Assembly (NCBI RefSeq): GCF_028453695.1 | Contig: NC_135774.1 | Coordinates: 29,450,001-29,514,000 of the forward strand | Length of the DNA: 64,000 nt | Direction of reading: 5' to 3' | DNA from: Augochlora pura | Lineage: Eukaryota > Arthropoda > Insecta > Hymenoptera > Halictidae | In this document: positions 10,919-21,368 of the stretch, piece after piece | How positions within the stretch are numbered: the stretch's first letter is position 1 | How the letters are laid out: each line of letters opens with the position of its first letter | Program-made: the position numbers and the translations under genes | Notes under the pieces: generated by a model | The model's input: only the letters and a program-made list of their open reading frames with translations | What the model was told of the DNA's origin: nothing | The model's database searches: none

Positions 10919-10994
10919 CGAGCCCGAACATTTTCAGCTAATTATTGCCGGAGATAATTGGAAGACCGTTGCGTGCATCACTGCTGTCCTTGCC

Positions 10995-10995
<1 letters not shown>

Positions 10996-11036
<41 letters not shown>
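10996..11036 (+). repeat. (CT)n microsatellite
   Basis: About twenty uninterrupted CT units. Confidence 0.97.
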
Positions 11037-11040
<4 letters not shown>

Positions 11041-11113
11041 CTACGATCGGGCCGTGATTGATATAACAACGAACGTAAGAACCCTGTTGTTAGCTGTCCG
11101 AGCTCTCCATAAT

Positions 11114-11345
11114 AAATGCAGAATAATGGTAATAATAATAATAATAATAAATGCAATGTAGTAATAATAATAAATACAGTGTAATAATAATAACAAATGC
11201 AATGTAGTAACAATAATAAAAACAATGTAAAAATAATAATAAATGTAATGTAGTAATAACAGTAAATACGACGTAATAATAATAATAATAAATGCATTGT
11301 TGTAATAAAGATAAATACAATGTAATAATAATAATAAATGCGACA
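11114..11345 (+). repeat. (AAT)n-based minisatellite
   Basis: Runs of AAT of variable length are punctuated by AAATGCAATGTAGT or AAATACAGTGT words about every 20-27 bases, roughly nine times. The Leu/Ile/Tyr-rich frames of 101-149 codons on the minus strand are products of the repeat. Confidence 0.9.
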
Positions 11346-11561
11346 ACTTTTGTCAATTGATAAGACCTTATCTCGAAGAAGTTATTTCGCGTTAAAATTC
11401 CTCCGCCCCCCCGCCCCCGCAAAGCGTTAACATAGAAAAGTGGAACAATTAGAGCGGCGAACCGTAACAATAACCGCGCTGCCGAAGGACGAGTATGGTC
11501 CGTGAAAATAATGAACAAAGAGTCCAAAGTAGTTCGCATTAACTATTAAACGGTTGAAACA

Positions 11562-11583
11562 AAGAGAGAGAGAGAGAGAGAGA
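11562..11583 (+). repeat. (GA)n microsatellite
   Basis: Eleven GA units. Confidence 0.95.
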
Positions 11584-11777
11584 CGCTTGGAGCAGAGATC
11601 TTACCGAAGAGAATAGTCCTCCTCGGAGAGGTAGGTACGCGCGCGCAACTTGCTGCGAACGACTGAGACAAAGGGAGTCGCGGAAGTTTTCGGTCGCAGA
11701 AGTATCCACCGCGGCGACTCTTCGTTTTTTATCGAGGAGATCGTAAGGAAGGATCAAAATCGTTCTCGATCCTTCGC

Positions 11778-11849
11778 GAGTGGTACAGTTAGACCATCGG
11801 GAGTGGTATAGTTAAATCGCCGAGTGGCATAGTTAGTCGACCGAGTGGT
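11778..11849 (+). repeat. short tandem repeat, 21-23 bp, three and a half units
   Basis: GAGTGGTACAGTTAGACC, GAGTGGTATAGTTAAATC and GAGTGGCATAGTTAGTCG follow each other at 11778, 11801 and 11822. A partial GAGTGG is at 11843. Confidence 0.9.
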
Positions 11850-12902
11850 TCTTCGAAACGGAAGAATGGTGGACTTCGCGGTGCCTTGAGATGCTCTTCG
11901 TCTCCTTTGGCGTTACCGTTGGAGTTGCAGTTCCGATCTTCCTTAAGTCAAATAAAAGTCGACCTTGATCCGACTCGCGAAGCCGCGGCGGATCTGCCAC
12001 TGAGCACTTTGCCGGCCACCGCGGAATTAGAATCCCGGCTTTCGATTAAGTTCTCGGACTTCGAGTGGCACGGGGTCTGTTTAAACGAGGCACCGTGCAA
12101 ACAGTGGACGCGGAATATCGTTCGAGGATCTTCTACGAGGCTAAAGGCTCACTCTATTGCTTTAAAAATGAACGCAATAATTAATTTTATTCCGAGAATC
12201 TAATACAGAAAAGAATATCACCCTCCAAATTTCGTCAGCTCCATAAACGTTTCCAAATCGCGAAGAAAATAGGATCCCAGTCCTCGACGTATTGTCAAGG
12301 CACTTCACAATACTTCTCAACCTTTTAATACCGCGAGACGAAATTCTCCTCCCCGCGTCCTCGATCATTTTCCCGGAGTCTAATTATCCCCGGTAAGAAC
12401 AGATCGCCGGGGCAATATAGAAGATCCAGCGAAGATTTTTCAAGCAGAATCCCGGCGTCTAATAAAGCCCCGCGCCGCCGCTCTGCCTCCGGAGACTTCG
12501 GAACCACCACCACCGCCGCGGCTACGCCGGGGGATCCTCCCGGCATCCGGTTCCGCCGAGAGGTAAATAAATATCGTCCCTAAGTCTCCTCGCAAAGTAT
12601 AATCGTCCTTACGGAACTTATAACCAATTACCAAAGATCCCCCCAAGCAGATTCCCGCGCGCACCAATAAAGTCCTCGGCTGCTTCGAGACCTTCGGAAA
12701 AGCTCCAGCGCCGGGATCCTCCAGCGAAATCTTTAAATAAAAATCATGCCGGAGAGTCTTCTCTGCCGGGGCTATAGTAATCCTTGCAGCGGCTGCGGAC
12801 AATTACCGAAGAGTTTCCAAATAGATTTCGTCTCCTAACGAAGCACCCGGTCTCTGGGGACTTTGAAGCATCTGCGCCGAGGTTTGGCTCGCCGCGAGGG
12901 TC

Positions 12903-13040
12903 ACTTCAAAGCGCTGTAACTTCGCGAGGAAAAATCGCAGCGAGGTTTTGTTTTTTTTTTAATTAAAGAGAGAGGATTGAAGTTTATTTCAAAGTGAATG
13001 GAATCTTTGAGAAAAATTTTGCGAAGTCGGTGGATTTTTT
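12903..13040 (+). repeat. dispersed module, class 1 copy
   Basis: Begins ACTTCAAAGCGCTGTAACTT and continues to AAAAATCGCAGCG, a T-run, AATTAAAG and a degraded tail. Near-identical openings are at 27968 and 61596, and one lies inverted at 20230-20352. A class 2 module follows in the opposite orientation, as it does at 61596-61934. Confidence 0.8.
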
Positions 13041-13146
13041 CAAAGTTTGCGATTTTGGACGATGGATTGAAGGACGACGAAATAGTGGGGTCGTATTTAA
13101 ATAGTTATAAATTTTGTGGTGCGAGGAATATTAAATAAAGGAATAC

Positions 13147-13238
13147 CGTTTTAAAGTAGAAGCTTCAAGCTTTAATTTAAAAAAAGAATTGTTATCCTGC
13201 GATCATTTTCCACGGAGTTATAGTCGATTAAAGGTGGC
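13147..13238 (-). repeat. dispersed module, class 2 copy
   Basis: On the minus strand it reads ACTATAACTCCGTGGAAAAT, then GATCGCAGGAT, TTTTTTTAAATTAAAGCTTG and TCTACTTTAAAAC. This matches class 2 copies at 20020, 25017, 27763 and 61841. Confidence 0.8.
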
Positions 13239-13940
13239 TATACCTTAAGTGTACCAAACAGTATATCTCCGCACGAAATACAAAGTTCGACGAATAAACT
13301 TCTCTCGTAATAGCAATCACAGTATAAAATAGAAACCCTTACAGCAAATTTACTCTTCTCAGAAGTCCCCTCTTCCTAACCCCGTCCCTATCTAGAACCG
13401 TCCCTTCCTAACCCCGTCCCTATCTCTTCTTCGAAAGTCGACGACGGAAGGTCGTCCTAATAAAAGTGTCCGTAAACCTTTGCCGAAAGCGCAATTATCC
13501 AGCGTCCACGGTCAATTAGGATGGCAAAGGGTTCCCGCAGTTGGGTGTACAACAGAAGATCCGTGGAAAGAAGATGGGGATCGTAGAAGAGATCGGACCT
13601 ATCTCTGCGGCGAGTCCTCAGGAATCCTGGGGGAGGAGGGAGGGGGGAGAGGCCGTGTAGGTGGGCTCTCCAGGTCGAGTGGCCTGCTCTAGACGCAGCC
13701 GGTGTAATCTCGCCGGTGCTCTCGAGCCACGTGGTGCCCGCGATAATGGAAAACACCGGGAAAACGAGTCAATTTACGTTACGTCCCGTACAGGCCTTCG
13801 CCTATACCGGGGCTGGCGTGGGTGGCGCCGATGGTAGATTGGGTTCGGGCACGGTTCTTTCAAGGAAGATTCAATCAGACGGACGGACCGATTGAAACGA
13901 TTGCTTGGCCCCCGTCGAACCCCTCCCCTCCCCTACACGC

Positions 13941-14050
13941 CTCTCTGTAGCTCTGCCTTTCTCTCTCTACTTCTGCACTGACTGTCTCTTTCTCTCTCTA
14001 CTTCGGTGCTGACTCTCTCTCTCTCTCTCTCTCTCTTTCTATATTTCTCT
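13941..14050 (+). repeat. (CT)n-rich array
   Basis: Tandem of CTTTCTCTCTCTACTTC blocks passing into a pure CT run at 14012-14036. Confidence 0.9.
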
Positions 14051-14262
14051 TAGACTATTCAAGCTCATCCTCGACGCACGTTTCACCAAAAATCATAGAC
14101 CCTGATAACACCACATTACCGTAGCAACAATATTTCTAAAAAGGCCGTCACGACCCGTAAAAAATCTGTTAGCATTTTCTAAATTATTCTCTACATTCGG
14201 CAACCAAAGGTTGGGCCATCGTCGAGTCCATTATTCTTATCCGCGTCGTTCAATTTAAGTCG

Positions 14263-14408
14263 CTAACTCTCTCTTTCTGTCTTTCTCTCTAACTCTCTCT
14301 AACTCTCTATTAACTCTGTCTTTTTCTCTGCCTAACTCTGCCTAACTCTCTCTTTCTGTCTTTCTCTCTAACTCTCTCTCTAACTCTATCTTCTTCTCTC
14401 CTTCTCTC
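14263..14408 (+). repeat. CT-rich minisatellite with CTAACTCT words
   Basis: The word CTAACTCTCTCTTTCTGTCT recurs at about 14262 and 14342, with shorter CTAACTCT copies between. A pyrimidine-only degenerate tandem. Confidence 0.9.
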
Positions 14409-14500
14409 GCTGTTCCGATCGGCCAGGTGTCGCAACCGAGTATTCACTTACGGGACTGATGAAACGCTCGAGAAATCTACTTGCAAATCGACGACCCAAA

Positions 14501-14571
14501 GAGAACGAGAAAGAGAGAGAGAGAGGATCGCAGTCACAGAGAGCTATGGAGAGAGAGAGAAAAAGAGAGGG
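14501..14571 (+). repeat. (GA)n-rich tract
   Basis: Two GA blocks separated by a short CAGTCACAGAGAGCTATG spacer. It lies less than 100 bp from the CT-rich array at 14263-14408 and has the opposite strand sense. Confidence 0.9.
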
Positions 14572-16445
14572 AAATTGCACACGTGGATCCGCAATTTAAC
14601 GGTTTGCCGGAGAATCGGGGAATAACGAGGACAAAGTGGATACACGATGCTGCGGATAAAACGCGGTGTATCGGGAACGTGGCGTTGCCCACCGATGCCG
14701 TATTACCATGGGAAATTACCATGGGAAACTCGGGGAATTGCGTTCGGACCGGTTAACGACGTTACACTGAATTTAGAGAGAACGTTTCACGCCGGGCACG
14801 CGAGAACCCGCGGATTCGACGGCGTTGCCGAGGAACAGCTGTCGAAGACGGATCGAGGCTTCGCCGACGGATTCGCTGAATCGGGATTGCGGAGAAATGA
14901 GGTCAGCGAAACGAACGTGAAACAGTGGCCGAATTTTTGATTCGGCCCGATGCTGCCGGGAATAAAGATGAGACTGTTAGCTTTTGCTGCTTCATCAGCG
15001 GCCGTGCCCGGGAAAATGCGGGAATCTCGGTCGGTTTGGCGCTTGGAATTTTATTCGGTTCATCGGTGCTCGAGATTCCAAGGCTTTCGGACCTCCACCT
15101 GCCTTGATGTTGCAGTTTCACCGGCCTTTGCGAGCTAGTCGACTGATTTGCAATTTTATTCCGTTTACAGGGTGTCTGGTTTCGACGAGTATATTCGTTT
15201 TATTTAGAAAATTGTTGGAAGCCGTTACCAAGTCACAAAATTCAATTCCATATAAGAAAAGGCTCCACGTTATATGAAATAGGAACACTGTAAGTCTGAA
15301 AGGGTTAAACGCGTCAAATCAGGCTTCAAAAATCGCTCTGATAAAACAGAAATAAAACAGAAACAAAACAGAAAAGTACAAACGAACATTCCTTTGAATC
15401 ATTAGATATTATATCGTCGCGAAAAATTCCGCGAACGGCTCCTCGCCTATCAAAAGCCCTTTAAAGCCTTGATACTGGCCGACAGGCCTCCAGACGGTCC
15501 GTTCGTTCATCGACGAGGATGAAAACGTTGCCCATGGCATCGCGCCGTTTGATAAGATGAACGAGCAACGTCCCGCGAATACCTGCTCGGCCGCTAATTT
15601 CTCGAAAATTGCGCGGAGGAACGAGCGGAAGCCGGGGCCGGTACGTGTACAACGGGCCGCCGCGCGGCGCGCGTGACGGTACTTTTAATGGCAGACCGCG
15701 AACCAGAACCGCCATTACGGCATTATTAAGTCCGTGACCAAGGCCCTGGGAAAACCGATCGACGCCGGTGAAATTCATTTTCGCCGTGCCGTCCCCGAGT
15801 TTTCCCCACAACACGGGGAGCGGCGACCGAGCGGCAGCGTCGCTAATGAAATTCCCCTTTTCGACGATCGCCGGCTGACGGATCATCGGCTAATTCGGCG
15901 CGGCTTGCGGCACGAGAGTATGCGGGGCCGGGTATTGCGAAACTATTTCTCGGGGTGACGTCGTTAAGCTGTGGTTGTATTGGTGTTATTTATTGAAATT
16001 TAATTGATTAATTTATTCATTTATTTAGTCATTTATTTAGCTATTTTTGTTACATTGATGTTATTTATTAAGATTCAATTGATTAATTTATTTATTTATT
16101 TGTTCATTTCTTTATTTATTCAGCTATTTTTCTATGGATTTTTGCATCACACCTCCACTAAAACCTATTACAACAACAAATCCTCGTCGATCCAGAAATA
16201 ATCAGCGAAAAGCGACGCGACGAGCGACGTTAAACAACCACTTAAATCGCAACTGATAGGCCCGCGTATCGGAATAAAAATTCGGTCCGTTAGCATTTCT
16301 GTGAAGCTCGCCGGAGCTCCCCATGTGCCATAAGCTCCTTTCGCAACAACAAAGTATCGGAGCTCTGTCCGAGCGCATGAAAGGCGGGGCTGGTTCACGA
16401 GCGCATCTCGTTGCTCGAGTTCCTTTCATCCCGAAATTTTCCGGA
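14572..16445. other. GC-rich islands with an AT-rich Tn-like remnant, no gene seen
   Basis: 14580-15140 and 15470-15960 are CpG-rich unique sequence, both candidate regulatory DNA by appearance; examples are the TTACCATGGGAAA tandem pair at 14704-14729 and GGCATTATTAAGTCC near 15719. At 15169 the word ACAGGGTGTCTGG resembles the end of the CAGGGTGTCC elements. CTGAAAGGG before TTAA (15305-15308) resembles a TTAA-element end. 15990-16130 is a loose TTTATTTATT tandem. Overlapping frames of 60-141 codons are not called. Confidence 0.4.
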
Positions 16446-16499
16446 AAAAGAGAGCGAGAGAGAAAGAGAGAGCGAGAAAGAGCGAGAGAGGGAGGGAGG
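16446..16499 (+). repeat. (GA)n microsatellite, interrupted
   Basis: GAGAGCGAGAAAG units in a GC-rich island. Confidence 0.9.
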
Positions 16500-18061
16500 C
16501 AGTCACGGATCCCTTTCAAGCCGGTCCCTAAGGGCTCCCATGATCGATACCGATCGTTGCACCGAAACTCCCCGGCACGGAATGAACGGCGGCGGAGGCT
16601 GCCCCCCTCGGGACCCCCCGAGAGTCTTGGCTCGGCTGATAGCGGCTCCCCCGGCCGGAGAGACTCGACGGAGAAATGAGGCAGAAAAAGTCCCGATCCC
16701 GCAGACCTGTTCCGCGTTCACGGCGATTGGGCAGTGGCCTGATTTTCACGGCCGGCTGGCCGCGGAGATAGATTAAGTATAGAACCCCACGGCCGTGAAC
16801 GCGCGCGGCGGAGGCGGTGGCCGCGTTTTAGGCGCGTCCGATGCTGCGGCGACGAGATACCGCCGACGCGAATTTCACGTCCGCGTGGTTCGCGACGGGG
16901 GCCACCACGGTGATTTTATTTCGCGGATCAACGAAGCAACCGGAAAGCCGTAAATCTTCGCTGCTACGGCTAAGAAAACAAGGAACGATGGCGGAACGGA
17001 ATCGTCGCGAAGTGGTCCTTTTATTGACAAACATCCATCGGAAACATATATCTACATTACAACCATCCTCATAAAACAATAATTCCAAATTACAACAATA
17101 AAAATAAATTTAGCAATAGCATCAAATTCCCTATATTTTGTTACCAAATTCTGCAAAATAATCGAACAGTGTCTTTGAAATCGCTGCGTCGACGAGCGAA
17201 GGTTGCGAAAGCTCTTTCAGCGTCCAATAAAAATTAGGCGATTTCCGCAACGTTTCCGTTCCGACGAACGCGTTGAAAATCATGTTAACAACAATCGCGA
17301 CAATAGTTCCACAGAAACAACGTCAGCGGATTCGTCGAAGTAGCGCAGCGTCGGCGGATGGAATTGTTCGCAACGTCGACGGATGGAATTGTTCGCAGCG
17401 GCGGCGTGAATTTGTTTAACGGCGGCGCCGATATTAAAAGCCCCGGTGAAAATCGGAGGCGCGCGAGGCCGGCCGCGTTCGCTGTATTTATGCGGAGCCG
17501 CGTTTAACTAGCAGCTGCCGTTCGGTGTTCGATCGTCGGCCGCCCGCCGAAAGGTAAATGAAACTTCATAACGAAGTCCGCCGTGTGCTGTCGCACCACC
17601 GTTGCCACCGTTCGCGCGTTCGCATCGCCGCGTTTGCGTTTCTCCGCCGCGGATTTGTACGCGCAACAATTGCCACCGACACGCGTTTACCAGTTAATCA
17701 TCGACTGGCGGCGCGAGCTGCGATACCAGGATTCCTACGCGTTTACCGGCTCTGTTTTTCCAGTACAGCGCCATCGAGGCGGCTCGGTTACCTGTAATCT
17801 CGTCCGTCATTTGTTCGGTCAATGATTATTTTTGGGTCGCGGAATTGTTCTGACGGAATTCGCTGCGATTTTTCGGAGGCAATCCTTTGCATTCGAGCTA
17901 TTATTTTATTATAAATTTGTAAATTTGTAATAGTTTGTTTGGGTTGTAGTAGCTTTATTTTAGGTGGCAGAGTATGAAATTCATTTTTGTATCAATAGTT
18001 TTAATATTTTTAATAATTATTTATATTTTAGTAGAATTTGATTGAGTTTATTGATTATGAG
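16500..18061. other. GC-rich island to 17880, then AT-rich, no gene seen
   Basis: 16500-16860 and 17340-17880 are CpG-rich. A 25-bp tandem pair lies at 17350-17399 (GATGGAATTGTTCGCAAC and GATGGAATTGTTCGCAGC). A TATTTATGCGG word at 17484 with GC-rich sequence downstream and an AAAGGTAAAT at 17549 could be read as a core promoter plus splice donor, but nothing else supports that. Frames of 79-121 codons here overlap on both strands and are not called. Confidence 0.4.
17350..17399 (+). repeat. 25-bp tandem pair
   Basis: GTCGGCGGATGGAATTGTTC at 17350 is repeated as GTCGACGGATGGAATTGTTC at 17375. Confidence 0.92.
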
Positions 18062-18427
18062 AGTAATATAGTAATTTTAGGTGACTTGTATTTTATATAA
18101 TTTATTTCTTATCCTATAAGTTATCCTATACATTTTCATACTACTATTGATTAGGATGTAAATCTCTTTTTGAAACGTAGTCGAATAGAAGTTTCGTCTG
18201 ACTTGTCTGACCCTCGCAGGCCTTTTCTACTTATCCTACGAACGACTACACGTATTCATACTACAAGTCATTAAAATATTGAAATATTTATTTAAAATGT
18301 GGTCGAACAGAAGTTTCGTCTGACTTGTCTGACCCTCGCAGGCCTTTTCTACTTATCCTACGAACGACTACACGTATTCATACTAAAAATAATTAAAATA
18401 TTGAAATATTCATTTGAAATGTGATCC
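18062..18427 (+). repeat. 122-bp tandem repeat, two recent and one decayed unit
   Basis: Units 18184-18305 and 18306-18427 are nearly identical across GAAGTTTCGTCTGACTTGTC, CCCTCGCAGGCCTTTTCTAC and CGAACGACTACACGTATTCA, with differences mainly in the last third. The preceding 18062-18183 aligns with the same 122-bp offset over CTTATCCTA and TTCATACTAC but has drifted, mostly to A and T. No inverted ends are visible, so it looks like local tandem duplication. Confidence 0.9.
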
Positions 18428-18974
18428 AAAAAAGGCTACCAACACCAACTACACAAACCATCCCCATCCATCCAAACCAACCTCGCCGCCTCCACCATAC
18501 AAAGCGTACGACTACCACAAACTACAAAACGCACCGTAAAACAGCAGAAAATTTCTCTTAATCAACTCGTCCCGCAACTAAGAACACCGACTCTAAGAAA
18601 ACAGTCCGACGAATAGTCTCGCTTCTTCGCTCACAAGCGCGCCGCAATTTAAGCTGCCCGGAAAAACCGTGTCCCGCGTCTCGTCGCCGAGGATCGTAAA
18701 GAACGGGAAAAACAGGTTCTCCGCGAGTTCCGCAATTTACACGGCAGCACACAGCGAGTCGAAAAGCGAGATGAGGGAGGGAGGGAGGGGCGGTTAGAAG
18801 AGACGGTTTGGGCGCGGCTGAAACGCGACGCGCGGTGCAATTTTCCATGGAAATCAACGCGGTCGTCGGCTCGAAAGGAAACCGCCATCGCGCTGTCGAT
18901 CTTGACAGCTAATCCGTTGGATCGGAGAAGCGACAGGAGGGAGCGCGCCGGGACATGGAGAGTGGTAGTGTATA
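18428..18974. other. unique stretch, GC-rich after 18600, no gene seen
   Basis: Sequence before 18560 is A/C-rich on the plus strand; 18600-18960 is CpG-rich. Minus frames of 99 and 112 codons overlap here in different phases without a recognisable motif. Confidence 0.4.
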
Positions 18975-19357
18975 CAGTCAGTCCCATAAGTTCTCGTACC
19001 CACGTTGCTTATAACAGAAATCTGTTGAAATCAAGGGACGCGTATAAAATTATACAATAAACTTTTCATTATGAATGAACATATGTATAAAGTTTATTTA
19101 TACCAAATTATAAGAAAATTGATTAACTAATAATAAAAATATATTGATTTTACTCCTCGTGGTACGTGATAACAGTCCACAAAAGTATTCGTGCCAGTGT
19201 GGATTTTGTCTTTTCTCCAAACTTTTCCTCTTCCGTCGCCTCCAAAAATATTAAACAAGATAATAAAAAGTTTATCGCAAAATTTGACACGCGTCCCTTG
19301 GTTTCGACAGATTTCTCTTACAAGGAACGTGGGTACGAATGCTTATGGGATCGACTG
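18975..19357. mobile_element. Tc1-like MITE, 383 bp, intact ends
   Basis: Starts CAGTCAGTCCCATAAG and ends CTTATGGGATCGACTG, with TA at 18973-18974 and 19358-19359. The inverted ends are 68 bp each (18975-19042 and 19290-19357) and match closely through CGTACCCACGTT, AGAAATCTGTTGAAA and AAGGGACGCG. The AT-rich interior is non-coding; a 64-codon frame in the right half is not a transposase. A second member is at 57853-58053. TA duplication and CAGT ends fit the Tc1/mariner superfamily; the autonomous parent is not in this window. Confidence 0.92.
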
Positions 19358-19359
19358 TA

Positions 19360-20017
19360 GCGTGTAGGGGCTCCACGGTGTGCAGGCTGGCAGCGTCGTG
19401 TACGCGATTATGGAACACGGGGGACGCAGGTGAAACGCGCGGAACTTCCGTAACGTGCGGTCGGAAACGGGCGTCGAGCCGTTTCGCGTCGATGTTTCGA
19501 CGCCGGACCGCCGCGGACAGAGAACATTACGAGGGGGGTTATCCCCCCGTGATGTCGCGGGCCCGCAATTCGCCCGTTGCGTCTCACGCCTGATAAACTG
19601 CCCGCCCATTGGCCGTTTGATTAGAAATCAGCGGCCGTGCTGCACGCGGCTCGGGGCCCCGGCCCCGGCTCCGCTCGCGTTTTAATTATCCGTCGGCTCG
19701 TAACGCGGTCGTGTTTATCCGCTCCATGGTTCGGCTGCGACAACTAATTAATATTATCGCCGTCGTTCAGTTAAAAATCACGCGGGACAGAGCTCGCGTT
19801 TAATAGCCGGGCTGTTCATTTTGGTTTAGTCTCGGTGTTTAGGTAGTTCCATTAACGACGACGATTTTTGAAATTTTTATGGTCATTATAATCTTTGAGG
19901 GTTTGTGTCTTTGAGTGGGGGGGGGGGGGGGTGTTATTCTTTAAAGACAAGGCAGTGTTTCTCTGACTGAAGAAATTCTAGCGTGGAAAATGTTCTGCTG
20001 AAATATTTGGCTACAAT
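19360..20017. other. GC-rich island then AT-rich stretch, no gene seen
   Basis: 19360-19820 is CpG-rich with GACAACTAATTAATATTATC, a possible homeodomain-type site cluster. A G15 run is at 19917-19931. The remainder is AT-rich and leads into a dispersed module. A word CTGAAGAAATTCTAGCG at 19970 resembles CTGAAGAAATTCCAGCC at 25164, so the module family may extend upstream of the cores I list. Confidence 0.4.
19917..19931 (+). repeat. G15 homopolymer
   Basis: Fifteen consecutive G residues flanked by T. The length is prone to sequencing error. Confidence 0.9.
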
Positions 20018-20019
20018 TT

Positions 20020-20136
20020 GATCGACGATAGCTCAGTGAAAAATTGTCGTAGCTTCACGATCTTCCGCTTAAATTAAAGATTGAAATCTCTAGTTTAAAA
20101 CAGTATTCTTCGATTTTCTATTCGACGCACCCCTGC
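20020..20136 (+). repeat. dispersed module, class 2 copy
   Basis: ACGATAGCTCAGTGAAAAAT, then TTAAATTAAAGATTGAAATC, CTAGTTTAAAAC and ATTCGACGCACCCC. It aligns with the class 2 copies at 25017 and 27763. Confidence 0.8.
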
Positions 20137-20229
20137 TACGGTCAATTTTTAAATACGATGTCATGATTTATTCGCCTTATGATCTACTGTCATATCAAAA
20201 ATCCCCAAGAATAATAAAATGTGCAGACT

Positions 20230-20352
20230 CTCAAAAAATTTTTTTCAAAGACGCCATTCACATAAAAATAAAGTTCGATTCTTCCTCTTTAATTTAACAA
20301 CAAAAAATCTCAGCTACGATTTTTCTTCGCGAAGTTATAACACTTTAAAGCA
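20230..20352 (-). repeat. dispersed module, class 1 copy
   Basis: On the minus strand it reads TTTAAAGTGTTATAACTTCG, AAAAATCGTAGCTGAG, TTAAATTAAAGAGGAAGAAT and a tail ending in GAAAAAAATTTTTTGAG. It matches class 1 copies at 12903, 27968 and 61596. Confidence 0.75.
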
Positions 20353-20462
20353 ACCCCTATACTTCATTTCATCGAACCAGGCGGTTTTCAATATGTCAAT
20401 CACTGTCTCATACTTAAATCCTTCCAGTAAAGCTCAAGCGACAAATTTAAAATCCAATCACG

Positions 20463-20545
20463 CTGTATTAAACTACAAACTTCAAGCTTTAATACAAGAA
20501 AAAATTCATCATCCTACGACTATTTTTCTCAAAGTTGTCCCCGGT
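20463..20545 (-). repeat. dispersed module, class 2 copy
   Basis: On the minus strand: GGGGACAACTTTGAGAAAAA, AGTCGTAGGATGATGAAT, TATTAAAGCTTGAAGTTTG, TAGTTTAATAC. With the class 1 copy at 20230-20352 it gives, read on the minus strand, the order class 2 then class 1, the same as at 27763-28115 on the plus strand. Confidence 0.8.
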
Positions 20546-20992
20546 CAAATTTAAGCAAATTCGCTGTAAAGTATTTGTACTCTTCTCTACATTCTCTTGC
20601 AATTTCTACAACGTTGGTATAGTTATTTCTATAACGTTAGTATAGTTATTTCTCCAACGTCATCACCGAGTCATCCGAAAATCCATAGAAAAGCTATCCA
20701 CGCTACAAAGAACCCCGGTACACCGGTTCAAGATCCAAGAAAACAGCCCGACCGTTTCGGCAAACGTAGCGACGCGAACCAGTCTCCTCGCATAACGAAT
20801 TCGCGGCGTCTGCGACTGCAACGGAAACTTCCCGTAGCGCGGTGCATTCGCGTTATCGCGGCGTAAATATGCAGTTTGTGCCGGAGCATCGCATTTTGCT
20901 CCCGTGCACAGCAGGTGCGCCGATACTTAGAGGCGGCAGTGTACTCACGACCGCGGAACAAACTCGCGCCGCCATAATACAGTTGTACTCCC

Positions 20993-20993
<1 letters not shown>
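20546..20993. other. AT-rich to GC-rich transition, no gene seen
   Basis: A small tandem (TATAGTTATTTCT twice near 20627-20655) precedes GC-rich unique sequence. No supported gene. Confidence 0.4.

Positions 20994-21030
<37 letters not shown>
20994..21030 (+). repeat. (CT)n microsatellite
   Basis: About sixteen CT units with a single TG interruption. Confidence 0.95.
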
Positions 21031-21368
21031 GAAGGTATAGTAACCGTATCGAGATAGCCCGGGAACGCGGTTATCTGCATCGAGGGAGAGAGCCAGCTGC
21101 GGCCGGGACCCAGCGCCGGGGACAATCTCTGTAAATCGTCCTGCCCGCGAAAGAATTTTGCGCGTTCCTGGCTCCCGGCTGGCTTTCAGAAGGCGTCCCG
21201 GACGATTCACGGATATCGTCTTCGTATTTATCCGCCCCGAACGCGGGAATCACCTGCTGGAAACTGTTCCCCGGAACTTTCTTTATCCCGTAATTGCTTT
21301 TCACGCGGCACGACTGTCTTGGTATGCGAGATAATAGTCAACGAATTTAGGATTTTTTAGGGTGGAGA
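21031..21368. other. GC-rich island, no gene seen
   Basis: CpG-rich unique sequence. Minus-strand frames of 77-160 codons overlap in different phases and are not called. Confidence 0.4.

Larger units (their letters stand above)
10161..11113. other. island with three GA/CT arrays, no gene seen
   Basis: A 233-codon frame (10256-10957) is open across this stretch. Its middle third is Glu-Arg repeat from the GA array and its end is Ser-Leu repeat from the CT array. Two minus-strand frames are open opposite it. There is no homology I recognise, so it is not called. The non-repetitive sequence at 10620-10800 is pyrimidine-rich and GC-rich. Confidence 0.5.
11346..12902. other. mostly GC-rich stretch, no gene seen
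   Basis: Contains a GA array (11562-11583), a short tandem of GAGTGGYAYAGTTA (11778-11849) and a GC-rich segment (12340-12900). In that segment, words such as AGCAGAATCCCGGCGTCTAA and AGCAGATTCCCGCGCGCACC recur near 12443 and 12647, suggesting an old internal duplication. A 120-codon minus frame (12440-12802) has no recognisable domain. Confidence 0.4.
13239..14500. other. unique stretch with pyrimidine-rich arrays, no gene seen
   Basis: A 32-bp duplication (CTTCCTAACCCCGTCCCTAT at 13372 and 13404) is followed by a GC-rich island (13440-13920). CT-rich arrays then flank an AT-rich unique segment (14060-14260). No frame is convincing. Confidence 0.4.

Noticed and set aside
10256..10957. 233-codon plus frame
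   Set aside because: It contains Glu-Arg and Ser-Leu strings from GA and CT arrays and has competing frames on the other strand.
17484..17560. TATTTAT word plus AAAGGTAAAT, possible promoter and splice donor
   Set aside because: Each motif is common by chance and there is no initiator, exon or transcript support.
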